Positions 1 through 10,667 of a stretch of DNA of 64,000 nt are shown in pieces. A program made the translations under genes and the position numbers. Under the pieces are notes generated by a model. It saw only the letters and a program-made list of their open reading frames with translations, ran no database searches and was not told where the DNA came from. The stretch is from positions 806,001-870,000 of the forward strand of contig JAOANU010000016.1 of NCBI GenBank assembly GCA_034387635.1. The letters are read 5' to 3'. This stretch comes from Rhodosporidiobolus odoratus (Eukaryota; Basidiomycota; Microbotryomycetes; Sporidiobolales; Sporidiobolaceae). The stretch's first letter is position 1. The number at the start of each line of letters is the position of its first letter.

Positions 1-662
1 GAACAGCAAGTAGGGCTGCCTTGTGCGTTTGCCGGCATGTTTCCTGCTCGGCTGTCGGCAGAGGGAAAGGACGGACCTTGTTCCTCTCTGCTGCCCGGGG
101 TGGTCGATCCGTAGCTTCTGACCTTTGCTACATGTGCTCCCGGCGACGCGAATGGATCAACGTCAGAGTCGAGGCTGTCAAAGTTGTTCGAGTGGTGGTG
201 GGGGTTGCGAGGTAGTAGCGAAGATCGCTCGCCCTGAGGGTGCTCGTCTGCCGGAGTTGAGCTACCTGACGGTGTCGGAGCTAGTGACGACATGCTGCCA
301 GGCGCAGAGCCGTGGACGAGTCTCGCGACTGAAGGAGGAAAAAGAGGGGATAAAACTGACGATGTCGAGGTCCTGACAGCTAGTGATGGCACGAATGGAA
401 AGGCTAGCAGACTAGCAGACTAGCAGACTATCGGACCTCGTTGACCCTACTCTACGAATCCAACTCCTTCGATCACGTTGTGCTGTACTACTGAAATTGG
501 TTGCCGGTCAGCTCACACCGCCTCATCCAGCCTCATCTGAATCCCTCTCTCCTCTTAGTTCCCCATCCTCAGCCCTCACCGCCAACCGCAACTCGATCTA
601 GTAGACAACTTTAGCACTACCGACCACACTACCCAGTCTTTAGTCTTTGACGAGCCACACCC
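1..662. other. Upstream region of the PTC7-like gene, no gene seen
   Basis: No ORF here has recognisable protein character. The last ~130 bases before the ATG at 663 are rich in C and T with few G, like other leaders in this window, so they probably hold the promoter and 5'UTR of the phosphatase gene. A short tandem repeat lies at 404-430. Confidence 0.5.
404..430. repeat. Short tandem repeat, unit CTAGCAGA
   Basis: The 8-base unit CTAGCAGA occurs three times head to tail followed by CTA. It sits about 235 bases upstream of the phosphatase start codon. It contains no ORF signal and is probably a small slippage-generated microsatellite. Confidence 0.85.
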
Positions 663-2709
663 ATGTCGGGTAGGTCACCCAAAGCCCTTCTCCCTTCCTC
701 GCTATCTCTCTCCTCGATTCAACGCGCTCTCCCCACCGCCAAAAACACAAAGATCAAATCCTACGCTGTACGCACACTCGCAACATCAACTGCCCGCCAT
801 GACAAGCTCAACCTAGTCCGTCAACACCGTCCACCGACTTCAGGAGCTTCCGCACCAGCACGAGCAGGAGCAGGAGCAGGAGCATCGGCGCAATCCCAAT
901 CCGGTCCGACAAACACATCACCTCGACCATCAGCTGCTGCAGCCACCGACAGTCACAAGGCCCTACTCGCAGCTGGTTCAACTGCAAACAGCAGGACGGC
1001 GTTCGCTGGGTACTTTGAACCCACCGCAACTCGCTCATTCTCCACCTCCGCTCGGACTCCCCACCAGCAGTCCGTCTCTTCGTCGTCCGGTGGCATTTCC
1101 TCGCCTCCCCCACCAGGAAACTCGCCTCTATCCGGCTCTGGCAGCGGAGGAGCCGCCGCCCCAAAGCACCACAGCTCTCTCGCCACGCCGTCTTCTCAAC
1201 CCGACGGCGGTGATCTCTACCTCTCGCCCAACTCTTACCAGTCCTCGCACAACTCCTCTCTCCCTTCCACCATCAACCATCCCTCGACCCCTCTACCATC
1301 TACTTCCCAGTCCTCCCAGCCTCCTTCCTCCTCTTCCACCTCAAACCCTCCAGCCACTCTCTTCACCTCTGCCCCGCCTGCCCACTTCCCTCCACACGCC
1401 CTCCCCTCCTTCTTCGGCTCTGCACTGAGCATTGCGAGGCGGAGCAACCTAGTCTTCCGGAATGGAGCGTACGGGATCCCGAAGCCAGAAATGGGAAGGA
1501 GGAACAAGGGCAAGGAGAAGATGTTGATGCCGCCAGAAGGAACGCCAGAGGAGCACTACCTTAGTGTAGGGGTCGGAGAGGATGCCGTGCGTTAGTTGCC
1601 TTGTGCTTTGTCCTCTGTGATAACCTTATCAGATTTCGTTTCCTGCAGTATTTCCTCCGTTCCGATTCTTTGGGAGTAGCTGATGGCGTAGGTGGATGGT
1701 CCGGGCACGCGGGAGCAAACTCGGCGCGGTGGGCAAGGAAACTCATGCATCGTGCGTTGCCCCCTTTTCCCCTCTCATCCGATACTCCCTCAACCTGCCC
1801 TTTCCGCCTTGCAGAGTGGCTGACCGAAATCTCTCCGTGCAGACTGCTCGGCTGAGCTTGCTCGTTATGAGAATGTTGAGGATGACCTCTTTCTGAGGTA
1901 CTACGAGGTCGACCCAGTGGACATCTTGCAGTGTGCCTACGAGAAGACTCTGGCTGAGTGCAAGCAAGAGGTGTGCTCTCTCGCTTGCTTTCTTCCAAAG
2001 TCAGAGCTAAACATCCTCCGTCCCTGCAGGGCACCATCGGATCTTCCACCGCCCTCCTCGCCATCCTGCGCAACGACGAGCTTCGTCTAGCCAACCTAGG
2101 CGACTGCTCCTGCTGCGTCATTCGCGGTTCAGACTACATCTTCCGCTCCGAAGAGCAGCAACATCAATTCAACTTCCCCTTCCAAGCCGGGACCAACGCC
2201 AAAGATACCCCCGCCAAAGATGCCCAACGCTTGACGATCCCCGTCAAGCGAGACGATATTGTCATTCTCGCCAGCGATGGACTGGTAGACAACGTCTTCT
2301 CCGACGACCTGCTCGAAGAGGTCCTTCGTTTTGTCAGTTCCCACTCGCCCCTGCCTACGCCCGCCTCCTCTCCTCCCGCCGCCTCCTCAGGCCAATTCAC
2401 CCTCCGCCGTTTCTCCCCCCAAGCCGTTTCCGAAGCATTGTGTTTCCGTGCCAAGAGCGTGTACGATGATCAGAGGGCGGTGGCTAGTCCGTTTCAACAA
2501 AGGGCGATGGAGGAAGGAATTCATTATGCCGGAGGGAAGATTGATGATGTTAGTTGTTTGGTGGGAGTCGTGGGGGAGTTGGAGGCGGCACCGGTGCGTT
2601 GCGCTGCTTCTCTCTTACTGAATTCGTACCGACCTTGAAATCAATGCCCGCGGCGATTACGGCTGACTCTTCTACCTCACATCCGCAGAATCGCCGCGAC
2701 GTTTCATAA
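663..2709 (+). CDS. PTC7: PTC7-like mitochondrial PP2C protein phosphatase
   Basis: This is a Mg/Mn-dependent serine/threonine phosphatase of the PPM/PP2C fold, resembling yeast Ptc7, which acts in mitochondria on targets such as coenzyme Q biosynthesis proteins. The first exon (663-1586) encodes a basic presequence-like N-terminus with RTLATSTAR, then a ~200-residue Ser/Pro-rich linker. Exon 2 starts at 1649 and gives the metal-binding DGVGGW motif. A later exon carries GSSTA, LANLGDC and ILASDGLVDNV, and near the end KIDDVSCLV supplies the last metal-binding Asp. The final exon (2689-2709) adds only six codons, NRRDVS, after an intron at 2594-2688. Introns are phase 0 with GTGCGT donors. 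The long low-complexity insert before the catalytic core is larger than in Saccharomyces Ptc7. The family call is firm; exact middle exon edges near 1755-1850 are less certain. Confidence 0.85.
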
Positions 2710-3217
2710 TCTTTCCCTCCATAGTGGCCCCCCTCCCGCTTTTCCTAATAGAGGTCCAACTTCATTCGTCTTTCGCCTTTCGCTTTGCCCATTCCTGCAT
2801 ACCGTTTTCCATCTCATCTCGTCTCGGTTTCCTCTCTTCTCTCTACTTCTCTGTGCTTCCCATGTCGGTTCCATCCTCGTTTTCATTCTTGCCCTGGTCC
2901 TTAGCCGTACATTTCAGCCGCGCCGTCGTTTCTGTTGTAACCCGGCCGGTTCTGCTTTCTTTCTACCCTTTTTTTCTTTTCTCTTTTCCTCAGCTTACTG
3001 AGCTCATCGAAACGAGGCGAGACGAAAGAGAAGGAAAGATGCACTGCTTAAACTTTGACAAACCCTGGAGTCGTACACGCACAGCTAAGAAAACGCACAA
3101 AGGATGCAAGGCATGGAGAAAACGACGAAACCCAGGAGAAACCGTAAATACGAAGGAGAAGGAGGGCAAGCACGGTAAGAAGAAATGCTTGAAGCAGGAT
3201 CCGTCTGTCCTCATCTC
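2710..3217. other. Convergent 3' intergenic region
   Basis: This gap between the ends of the phosphatase (+) and PAL (-) is T-rich on the plus strand up to about 2990 and then purine-rich. Open frames exist but show no protein-like composition or motifs. It most likely holds the two 3'UTRs and polyadenylation signals. Confidence 0.5.
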
Positions 3218-6200
3218 TCACCCCGACTCCGACCTCTGAGCCATCGCCTCCACCAAAACCTTGGTGATCCTCCCCTCCTTGATCGCCTCATAAATCCTCG
3301 CCACACTCCTGCCGATCGTCTCTCCCGGTTTCCCCTCAAACACATCTCCTCGCCTAGATTTAACTCCGACTTCCTCGCGGATAAAGAGGTAGAGGGATTT
3401 GGTTTGACCGAGGTAGTTGAGGGCTGGAGCGGAGGAAGAGGGGGTGGACCAGAAGGTTGAGCGGAGTTGACGGGTGAGGGAGACTGCGGCATTTGCAGAG
3501 GTGGACCTCCATGTGGCGACGGCAGCGAGAGGGTTCCCGGCAGAGGTGGCGGAAGAAGAGGTAGTCAATGCATCGACGACGGCGCTCGAAGCAAACGCAA
3601 AGGCGTCTTCCCAGCGAGGCACAAGGTCATAAGCGCCTGTCTGCTCGAAACGCTTGTTGAGGGCTTTCTGAACCTTCTCAGCGAGGGAGTCGATCTCGGT
3701 GCTGGCGAGAAAGGCGCCGAAGTGGGTAGAGAGGGACGAGGCAAGGGTGGGTTCGAACTGGGCTTTGAAGTCGAGTTCGAGGGCGCGGAGATCGATGGCT
3801 TGGAGGACGCAGTAGAGGTGGGTGGCGAGGAGCTGTGCACATGTGGCGAGCTTGGTCAACAAGGGCCGGGAGATGGAGGTGAGGTAAAGAACGAACGAGG
3901 GACAGCACATCGTTTGCCTCTGCCGTTCGACGAGCCGAAATGAGAGCGAGAGAGTTGACGGCCTGGTTGGCCTGTTCGGCCGGCTGGACGAAGGTGCTCT
4001 GCGAAGGGCGAAGGTAATCCATTAGTCAGGTTTAGCAACATGAGATGACGACAAAGGCAGGACTCACGACAGGGTTGGCGAGGTGGCCAAGCTGTAAGGA
4101 AGATAAGGTCAGCAATCTGCCCGGTGCATGTTGGCTACCAAGGACGTACCTCCGAGGTGTAGGCAGCCGCGGCGATGTCGCAGCCCTTGGTGTGGTAGTT
4201 GAGCGAGGGGTCCTCGGCCGCGAGGCAGGAAGGAAGACCGCGGTTCATCGAGCAGCTGCAGAGGGACCGGTCAGTTCCAGAAGAGGAGCGTGATTGGGGG
4301 GAGCCTTACTTGATAAGCTCAGTAAGCTGAGAGTAGTTGAGTTTGCCGATCTGAGCGAGTGCGAGACTGAGTTGAGAAGGTCAAGGTTCAGTGGATTGTC
4401 CTCTTTCGCCAACGTATCACAGGCCCAGTACTGTCACCGCGTACAGCCACAGATAGCCGAGTACCACGCGCACGCCAGTGGAGCAATTGAGGGCTATGAC
4501 GGCGAGAGGACTTACCGGGACTTTTCCATCGCATTAGTCACGGCCATAGCCTGGAAGTTGCCTCTGCATGACGGGCGCAATCAGCATCTATCGCACCGGT
4601 GGCTACAGAATGGAAGAGCGTACCCGTGGTGGAAAAGCTGATCCTTGACGTCAACGATGGGGTTGTCGGTGGTCGAGTTGACCTCGGTGGTCAGAATCGA
4701 GTGAGCGTTGATAAGGTCGGAAATGATGGGGCCGAGCCACTGCAGTGCGCAAGGGCTATCAGTATGGCTCGGTCGAGGGCGGAAAGAGGGAAGTGCGACT
4801 CGCCTGAGGAGAAGTACGAAGTGGGTACCGATCTTGCCTCAGCACGCCCTCGTCGTCCTTGACCGCAATCTCCTCTTCGTGAGCGACAGCGAACTTGGAC
4901 CCCGAAAGAAGGGTTCGCATGTTCTTGGCCGCCTCGATCTGCCCAGGGTGGGGGCGACAGACGTCGTGGAGGAAAGGGTGGAAGGAGCCTTGCTGACCGA
5001 CCATGGCCTCGACAGTCAGAGCAGTCAGGGCTTGCGAAAGGAGAACGAGGTTCTGCGCATCGTGCAGAGCGAGCGTGGCGAAAGAAGCGGAGACGGCGGT
5101 ACCGTTGACGAGACCAAGCCCTTCCTTCGGGCCGAGGACTGAAAGGCGGCAAAGTCAGTTGACTGGACGGCAGGAAGAAAGGAATGAGAAAAGACCGCAG
5201 GCTTACCGACAGGCTGAAGCCCGAAGAGCGAGATAGCCTCCATGGCAGGCAGGATCTTCTCCTTTCCTTCGTGAACAACGTGCACCTTGATGTCGGGGTG
5301 GCCGGTAATGCTGCCAGCGATGTAGGAAAGAGGGCTTAGGTCACCCGAGGCGGAGATGGAGCCGCGAAGGGGAACGATTGGGGTGATGTTGTGGTTGAGG
5401 AACTTGGCCAGCGCATCGAGAACGACGAGGCGAACGGCGGAGTGACCGCTGAGAACGACATGGGGCCGTGAGTCAGGACTTCTGCAGAAGATATCGAGGT
5501 CAAAGAGCGTACCGAGTAAGGGAGTTGATGCGAATCGCCATGGCACCTCGGACCACTTCGAGCGGGAGCGAGTTCTCAAGTCCTCGACCCAGGGCGAAGC
5601 CATCAATGCTGGTCGGCAGCACGCCGCAGAGCTGGTGCTCGATCAGTCTACGAGCGAGACACAAAAGACGACCGAGTGTAGGGCAGGGTCAGTGCAAGCT
5701 ACGCAGAGACCGTCAGATGCGAAGAAAGACCATACGTACGCCTTCTGGAGCGAGTGAGCATCGGCGGTACGGGTGTCCGCGCTGCCGCCATAGCCGGTGG
5801 TGACACCATAGATGCTCGTCTCTGTGGGTAAAATGGAACGGGGTCAGCCCGAGGAAAGAAGGAAGGAAAAGAAAAACCGGGGAGAAAAAAACGTACGCAG
5901 CCTGCGGTAAAACAGACTTTAGTCAGCTCCCTTCTCAGGGATACCATATAAAGGATCAGACTCACTTGCTCTCGAGGAAGCTGACGCTGTCTCCCACCCG
6001 CTTTGCGATGTCAGCATCCTCGGCGATATCGACTTTGACGCCCTTTCTGGCGGCCTGAACGACTTGGCCGAGAGTAAGGGAGTAGCCGCTGAGGGAGAGT
6101 AAGGCGTCTTCGGAGGTATCGAGGAGCTGGGTGACGATGTGAAGGAGAGAATCATTCTTATCAGGCGAGAGGGAGGAAGTGGGGGCTTTGGTCGAGTGAC

Positions 6201-6258
6201 CGTTCGAGGTGAAGCCGTTGATGGAGGTCGGAAGAGTGCTGGCGAGGTCTTGTAGCAT
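3218..6258 (-). CDS. PAL: Phenylalanine (phenylalanine/tyrosine) ammonia-lyase
   Basis: The enzyme deaminates L-Phe (and probably L-Tyr) to trans-cinnamate/coumarate, a catabolic route in red yeasts. The spliced product matches fungal PAL along its whole length, roughly 700 residues. Exon 5 holds [11 protein letters not shown], where Ala-Ser-Gly forms the MIO electrophile; exon 3 holds [15 protein letters not shown] with the catalytic Tyr; later come [25 protein letters not shown] and a C-terminal helical region with [11 protein letters not shown]. The residues HQ in [10 protein letters not shown] are the selectivity pair linked to mixed Phe/Tyr activity. I count 12 introns, including one flanking a 5-nt exon (5897-5901) and one GC-AG intron (4740-4803). 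The first exons are 5966-6258, 5897-5901, 5740-5821 and 5513-5647, and exon 5 begins at 5448. The start at 6258 was chosen because the following residues align with the variable N-terminus of yeast PAL; an in-frame upstream codon exists near 6411. Confidence 0.97.
4740..4803 (-). other. GC-AG intron in PAL
   Basis: On the minus strand the exon ends TCTCCTCAG and the intron begins GCGAGT and ends CTGCAG, followed by TGGCTCGGCCCC. This joins TSPQ to WLGP in frame, as in all fungal PALs. No GT donor nearby gives this join. CAG before the GC is the strong exon context typical of genuine GC donors. Confidence 0.85.
5897..5901 (-). other. Five-base microexon of PAL
   Basis: Exon 1 ends ...AGCAA at 5966; the next exon is GCTGC, flanked by CCGCAG and GTACGT; the following exon starts AGACGAGC at 5821. 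Only this combination reads K-L-Q-T-S-I-Y-G in frame across two phase-2/phase-1 introns. It is directly readable from the sequence, though not proven by transcript data. Confidence 0.85.
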
Positions 6259-6574
6259 GGTGGTAAAAGTAGGTAGGGGTGAGGATGCGATGAGGAAAGA
6301 GGAAAGAAAGAAAAGTTGAAAGTAGTTCACCTTCCGATGTGGGGTAAACAACGGCGAGCCGCCTTCCTTCTCCATCGACCACCTGAGCACCCGACGGCAC
6401 AGCAGCGGCATGACCCTCCTCCACGCAGGAACCCACAGGGGGACATGGACCGAGAAACCACAGAAAGGGCCATCCTCACTCTGCTCCTCTTTCCATTCTC
6501 CGCTTCAATAAAGCAACACCGGCTCATTTTGCACTGCACAGCTTGAATACCCAGTCACGATTAACCCTGTACAC
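6259..6574. other. PAL upstream region
   Basis: This gap lies upstream of PAL and downstream of the Aly/REF-like gene, both on the minus strand. It should hold the PAL promoter and 5'UTR and the terminator of the neighbour. No gene is seen. Confidence 0.5.
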
Positions 6575-8146
6575 CTAACCCAACCTCGCCAATAAGGACC
6601 CCTGTGCCTCTCCTTCCTTCCCGGCTCCCCCTCGTCCGCCTTTCTTCCTCCCTTTCCCTCCTACCGCCGACACCGCCGGCGTCGGCGCCGTGTTTGTTGC
6701 AACGCCCAACCTCGCCACCAAAGAGTTCGATTGTTGCTGTTTAGACGACGGTGCGGGAGAAGCTGGTTGAGGGCGGCCGTTCAAACGCTGGGCGAGAGAA
6801 AGGGGCCGGGCGGCGGGACCAGGTGCGGGGGCAACCGGGGCGGCGTTGCGACTACCTCGTCCCCGTCCCCGCGGCGCAGTCGGAACCGCAGGCGCAGGGG
6901 TTGAGTCGGCCATGTCCACCTCCATGGCAGAAGATTCTGCGACGGTTTGAGCGGCTTCGATCGAGTCGGCGTACATTTTGCTGAGGAGCACCGGCTGTCA
7001 GCATCAGAATGATGGTCAGAGACCACGCACGAGTAGAGAGACATACCTTGGAATCGGGGGAGGCGCGGGAACGGGGGCTGCTGCCTTCGCTCTTCGCTGC
7101 CCTTTCGGACCAGTAGGCGCGCCGTGCAATCCGCGCGGTCCGGACGGAACACCACCGGCGGCCGCTATTGGGGAAGGACCGCCGGCAAAGGGAGGGAGAG
7201 GAGCGGGCATCGGCGTGCGAGTGGTGGTTTGTACGCGCAGAGGGCGACCGTCGGCAATGGCGCCGCTGCAGACAAAACAGTTCAGAATCGCACTAAGCAT
7301 TGACACCTGCGAAAGGAGACACACTGAAGCTTGGAGCAAGCGTCGGCGGCGTCGTGGTGCTTGCTAAAGGTGAGACGGGCGATGAGTTCGGCAGCGGAAG
7401 GGTCGACAATGAAAGAGAAGAGGATTTCGCCATATGCACCAAAGGCAGTCTGCGAGACGACGTGTGAGTGCATGGCGAGTATTAGAGTAGGATAGCGCGC
7501 GTACCTGCACATCCTCAGCACTAGTTCCCGATACTAAGCCTTCTACCTCGACCACGACACCCTTGTCCTCCTCCTTCGCAATGTCGGCCTTTCTCTGCCA
7601 TTCCAGCTCCTGCTGCTTCCTCAGCTTCAACCGCTCTTGTCGTTCCTGCTGCTGCTTTCTGCGAGTCGCCTGCAACTCCGCGCTCCCCTTCAATTCCAGC
7701 AGCGGACCTGACGGCGCTGCGACCGCGGCTCGCCCTTTCTGCGCCGCAATAGGCACCGCAACGCGCTGTTGCTGCTGTAAAGGCTGTTGCTGCTGTTGTA
7801 GGAGAGGCTGAGCAGCAGGAGTGGCCTGCCCGAAAGGACGCAGAGAAGCCGACGGGGTCGCATCGTTCCAGCCTCGCAGCTTGCCCTGTATGGCTTGGGT
7901 GTTCAGGGCGGGTCGATAGAGGTCAGAGCCTTCGCCAAATAGGTCGTGCTGCCACTTGGCGTCGGCTGCAGAGGCGGGAGACGCTCCGGGGCGCTGCGAG
8001 CAATCATCTTAACGACGCCCTGGCTGAAGCGGTTGAGGAAGAAAGCGCACCTGGTACGGCGACGCGCGCCCAGCACCGCTGCCTGTCCGCTGAGGAACAG
8101 GACGCATTCCACCATTGCGAGCTGGAGGGAAGGAGAACGAGGCCAT
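6575..8146 (-). CDS. Aly/REF-like RRM protein (mRNA export)
   Basis: This is probably a nuclear adaptor of the TREX mRNA export pathway (Yra1/ALYREF type). It starts MASFSFPPARNGG, has a Gln-rich stretch (two runs of four or five Q) and a charged coiled-coil-like segment rich in KQQQERQERLKLRKQQ. A single RRM follows: VVVEVEGLVSGTSAEDVQ, then AFGAYGEILFSF and ELIARLTFSKHHDAADAC, and finally DGRPLRV. The C-terminus is rich in RGRGRG and ends with two copies of an S-L-x-x-R-L-x-G type motif (SLAQRLNGR and SLLARLG), which resembles the C-terminal helix of Aly/REF that binds the helicase Sub2/UAP56. At least four introns split it, the first joining ASPYQ to RPGASPASAADAK in phase 0. Other RRM adaptors are possible; domain order favours Aly/REF. 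Confidence 0.75.
7757..7802 (-). repeat. CAG-type polyglutamine-coding repeat
   Basis: The minus strand reads interrupted CAG/CAA codons that encode QQQQQ-P-LQQQQ in the Aly/REF-like protein. It is a short impure trinucleotide run. Confidence 0.7.
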
Positions 8147-8514
8147 GTGACGGGTTGTAGCTCTATGAAGGCGTATATCAGGCGGGTGCGGGTAGGCCGA
8201 CGCGTACACTTGGCGAATGCAACTGTTGCGAGCCGAAGAAGGCGGAGTGAGGGATGAAATACAGATGTGATGATTAGGTTTGAGCAAAGGTAATGGCAAT
8301 ACAACCTTGTCATATATCGTCTGATCTGAATCAGCCTGGCAGGCCAACAGACAGCGACTTTTGTACTTCCGCGAGTCTGCTACGTTATACCGGACTTGGA
8401 GAAGCAAACTGACAGAAAGTTTTCCTCCTGTCGCCGATGATGAAAACGGAAATGAAGCCGCTGTCTCTCTTAACGACGCTTGTCGCCTCGCACAACCCCA
8501 AGACTACCAGTACC
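8147..8514. other. Divergent promoter region
   Basis: This gap separates the Aly/REF-like gene (-) from a small mitochondrial-protein gene (+) and should contain both promoters. An in-frame upstream ATG at 8437 could extend the plus-strand protein, but the presequence after the ATG at 8515 is more typical. Confidence 0.45.
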
Positions 8515-9423
8515 ATGCTATCCCGTCTGTCTACCGCCCGCTTTCCCGCTGCACGCGCCATCCTCCGCCCCACTTCCGCCGTCATCATCGCTCCGACTCG
8601 CTCTTACGCCAACCAGCCTAGCGGCACCACTGAAGCCAATGGCAGCCCTGTCACCTCTACGAGTCACCCTACTGTGCCGCACGCGCCGCCCAAGCCCACA
8701 GCGTTCTTTGCTCGCAAGTGCGTCTGACCGTTATTCTTCCTCAGATTCGGTGAGCAGGCGGAAGGAGGCAACGAACGAGGAAAGCCTGAGACGGCAACGG
8801 TGTAGTATGAATTAGCGAAGGCACAGTGCTTGGTACAGATGAGGCAGCGGCGAAGGAGAACCGGGAGTGCTGAATATCCACTTTTTTCTTGCATGCAGAA
8901 ACATCGGTCTCGAAGTGTAGGCCCCAATTCCTTAGACCCTACAGCGCTTGCATTATACGGTACTCATCTTTGGTATGCGCGACCAGTACGCCCTTGATGG
9001 CCTTCGTTGGCGTGTACGTCTTGCTTCGGCCTTTTTCACGCTGTGGAAACGCGGCTGACAGCAGGTCGGACATTGCAGTATTGCCTCTGTGGCTCTGGGC
9101 TTCCTGGCAAAAAACGGTACGTCGCAGACTTGCCAAGCCGGCAGTCCTTACTGACTCTACTTCCCCTTACAGCTTTGACGGATCAAGGAGTGAGCCTCTC
9201 CCAACTTTGAGGCGGCCTCTCGCCTCCATCCCTTCTGACTACACAGATCTTAGTTCATACCACCTCTGCCCTCGTAGCCTTCCAAGGCTAGGTCGCGGGG
9301 CGCCCTCGTACCAACAACTGACCTGCGCTTTCCTCGCAGATTCAGCACCGTCATGGGGTCGAGGAAGACGACGACCTCAAGAAGGCGCTTGCTCAGCCCG
9401 GAGGAAAGGACCAGAAGAAGTAG
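8515..9423 (+). CDS. Small mitochondrial single-span protein A (B12D/MLRQ-like)
   Basis: Splicing gives about 130 residues. The N-terminus MLSRLSTARFPAARAIL...RSYANQ is a classic Arg-rich mitochondrial presequence with a likely cleavage before the Tyr-Ala. A Pro/Thr/Ser linker leads to KNIGLEVTPLMAFVGV, IASVALGFLAKNALTDQG and QHRHG, then an acidic/Lys tail DDDLKKALAQ. One membrane span is evident (PLMAFVGVIASVALGFLA). Its pattern resembles the B12D/NDUFA4 (MLRQ) group of small inner-membrane proteins, but I cannot confirm the family. Exons: 8515 to about 8718, a short one near 8899, then pieces near 9000, 9078, 9173 and 9340. An intron with donor GTAGGC ending GACCAG, and another GTACGT...TTGCAG, are needed to keep the frame. 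A related gene follows 320 bases downstream. Confidence 0.6.
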
Positions 9424-9742
9424 GTCATACGGAGCGAGGATTAGCGTATATAGACAGTACCAATTTGCCCAGTTGATTCATCAGGCATTTTCTACGCTGC
9501 AAAGGTCGAACAGTTTCGGGAGAAAACAGGATTGTTCCCGACGAGCGCTTCCGCTGCACTTGCTCCGTCGCGTAGGTACACGCAGATCGCTGGTAATCTA
9601 AACACCTCGCTAGTTCTTTCCCCTTGTAGGAAAGAGGAAAAATCGCGCGGCACCTTCGTCATCGCTTCCCCACCTGCATCTTTCGGCTTTCCCTCTCTTC
9701 TTCCTGTCTTCCACACTTGACCATTTACTAAGCACGCACGAC

Positions 9743-10419
9743 ATGGCTTCTCTGACCCGCACTCTTGCCCTCAAGAACGCTCGCCTCGCGCCTGCAACGC
9801 TCCGCACTTTCGTTCGTCCCGCTCTCCTTCTACCCTTGCATTCAAGAGCGAACAGCTCACCGGTCCTACCCTGCTATTTGACAGACTTCAACGCCTCTCC
9901 GCGCCGCCGACTCGCACCCCAACACGTCGACTCCGGCACAAGGCGACGTCAAGCCGACGGCTTGGGCGAATCGCCGGGTTCAGGGAAAGAGCATTGCGCC
10001 GATTTGGCCTTGGTTCGCTCTTGTATGCCTTCTCGACGGGATCCACGAAGACAGAAAGGCTGGAGCTAATCGCTCTCGGTCTTCGTTGTCCCCTCTCTAG
10101 CTCGGTACCTTCGGTGCAGCAGTCGCTTACAAGTGGTGTAAGCCTTCTTTCCTTGTAGTCGACAACGAACGACGGTACTGACCCCGCGCGCTCGCAGTCA
10201 TTGCCGATGGCGACCGCACCGTAAACTGGTTTTCTCCCACTTTCTCCCCGTCTTCCTTGCTGCTCTAGCCCTGCCTGACCTGCCGCTGATGTCTTCCGCT
10301 GACGTCGCTCGTATCATCAGGCTGAGTACCGCCACGGAACTATGCCGCCTCCGGAGATCAATGCCGCCGCAACCTCCGACGGTCGCCCTCCCAAACCTCC
10401 CACCTTCGCCGAGAAGTAA
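9743..10419 (+). CDS. Small mitochondrial single-span protein B (B12D/MLRQ-like)
   Basis: The spliced product is about 115 residues: presequence MASLTRTLALKNARLAPATLRTF, a hydrophilic linker, then GKSIAPIWPWFALLGTFGAAVAYKWF as the only membrane span, followed by DRTAEYRHG and a Pro-rich tail ending PPTFAEK. It has the same architecture as the gene just upstream: presequence, linker, one span, then (Y/H)-R-H-G. The two are therefore probably tandem paralogs of a small inner-membrane protein. Donors GTTCGT, GTATGC, GTAAGC and GTAAAC with AG acceptors give the open frame. Respiratory-complex accessory subunit or assembly factor are both possible. Confidence 0.55.
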
Positions 10420-10667
10420 AGCGGAGGCAGCTGAACGGGGACGAAAAGACGGAAGCCGAAGAGGCCGAAGTAGCGAATGCAGTACTTGTAAGATAGTAGC
10501 AGTGCCCGCATCCACCCTATCTTTTCGGAGAGACACGTCGTCCTGCTAAGATTTCCGTCTTTTCTTCGCCTACGCTGTCGAGCGAGTCGTCATCTTGAGA
10601 TGTCGTATGCAGGTAGCGTCCCCCTATTTATGTGGAGGAGGGGTCCGCACCGACGCTTCTTGCCGTC

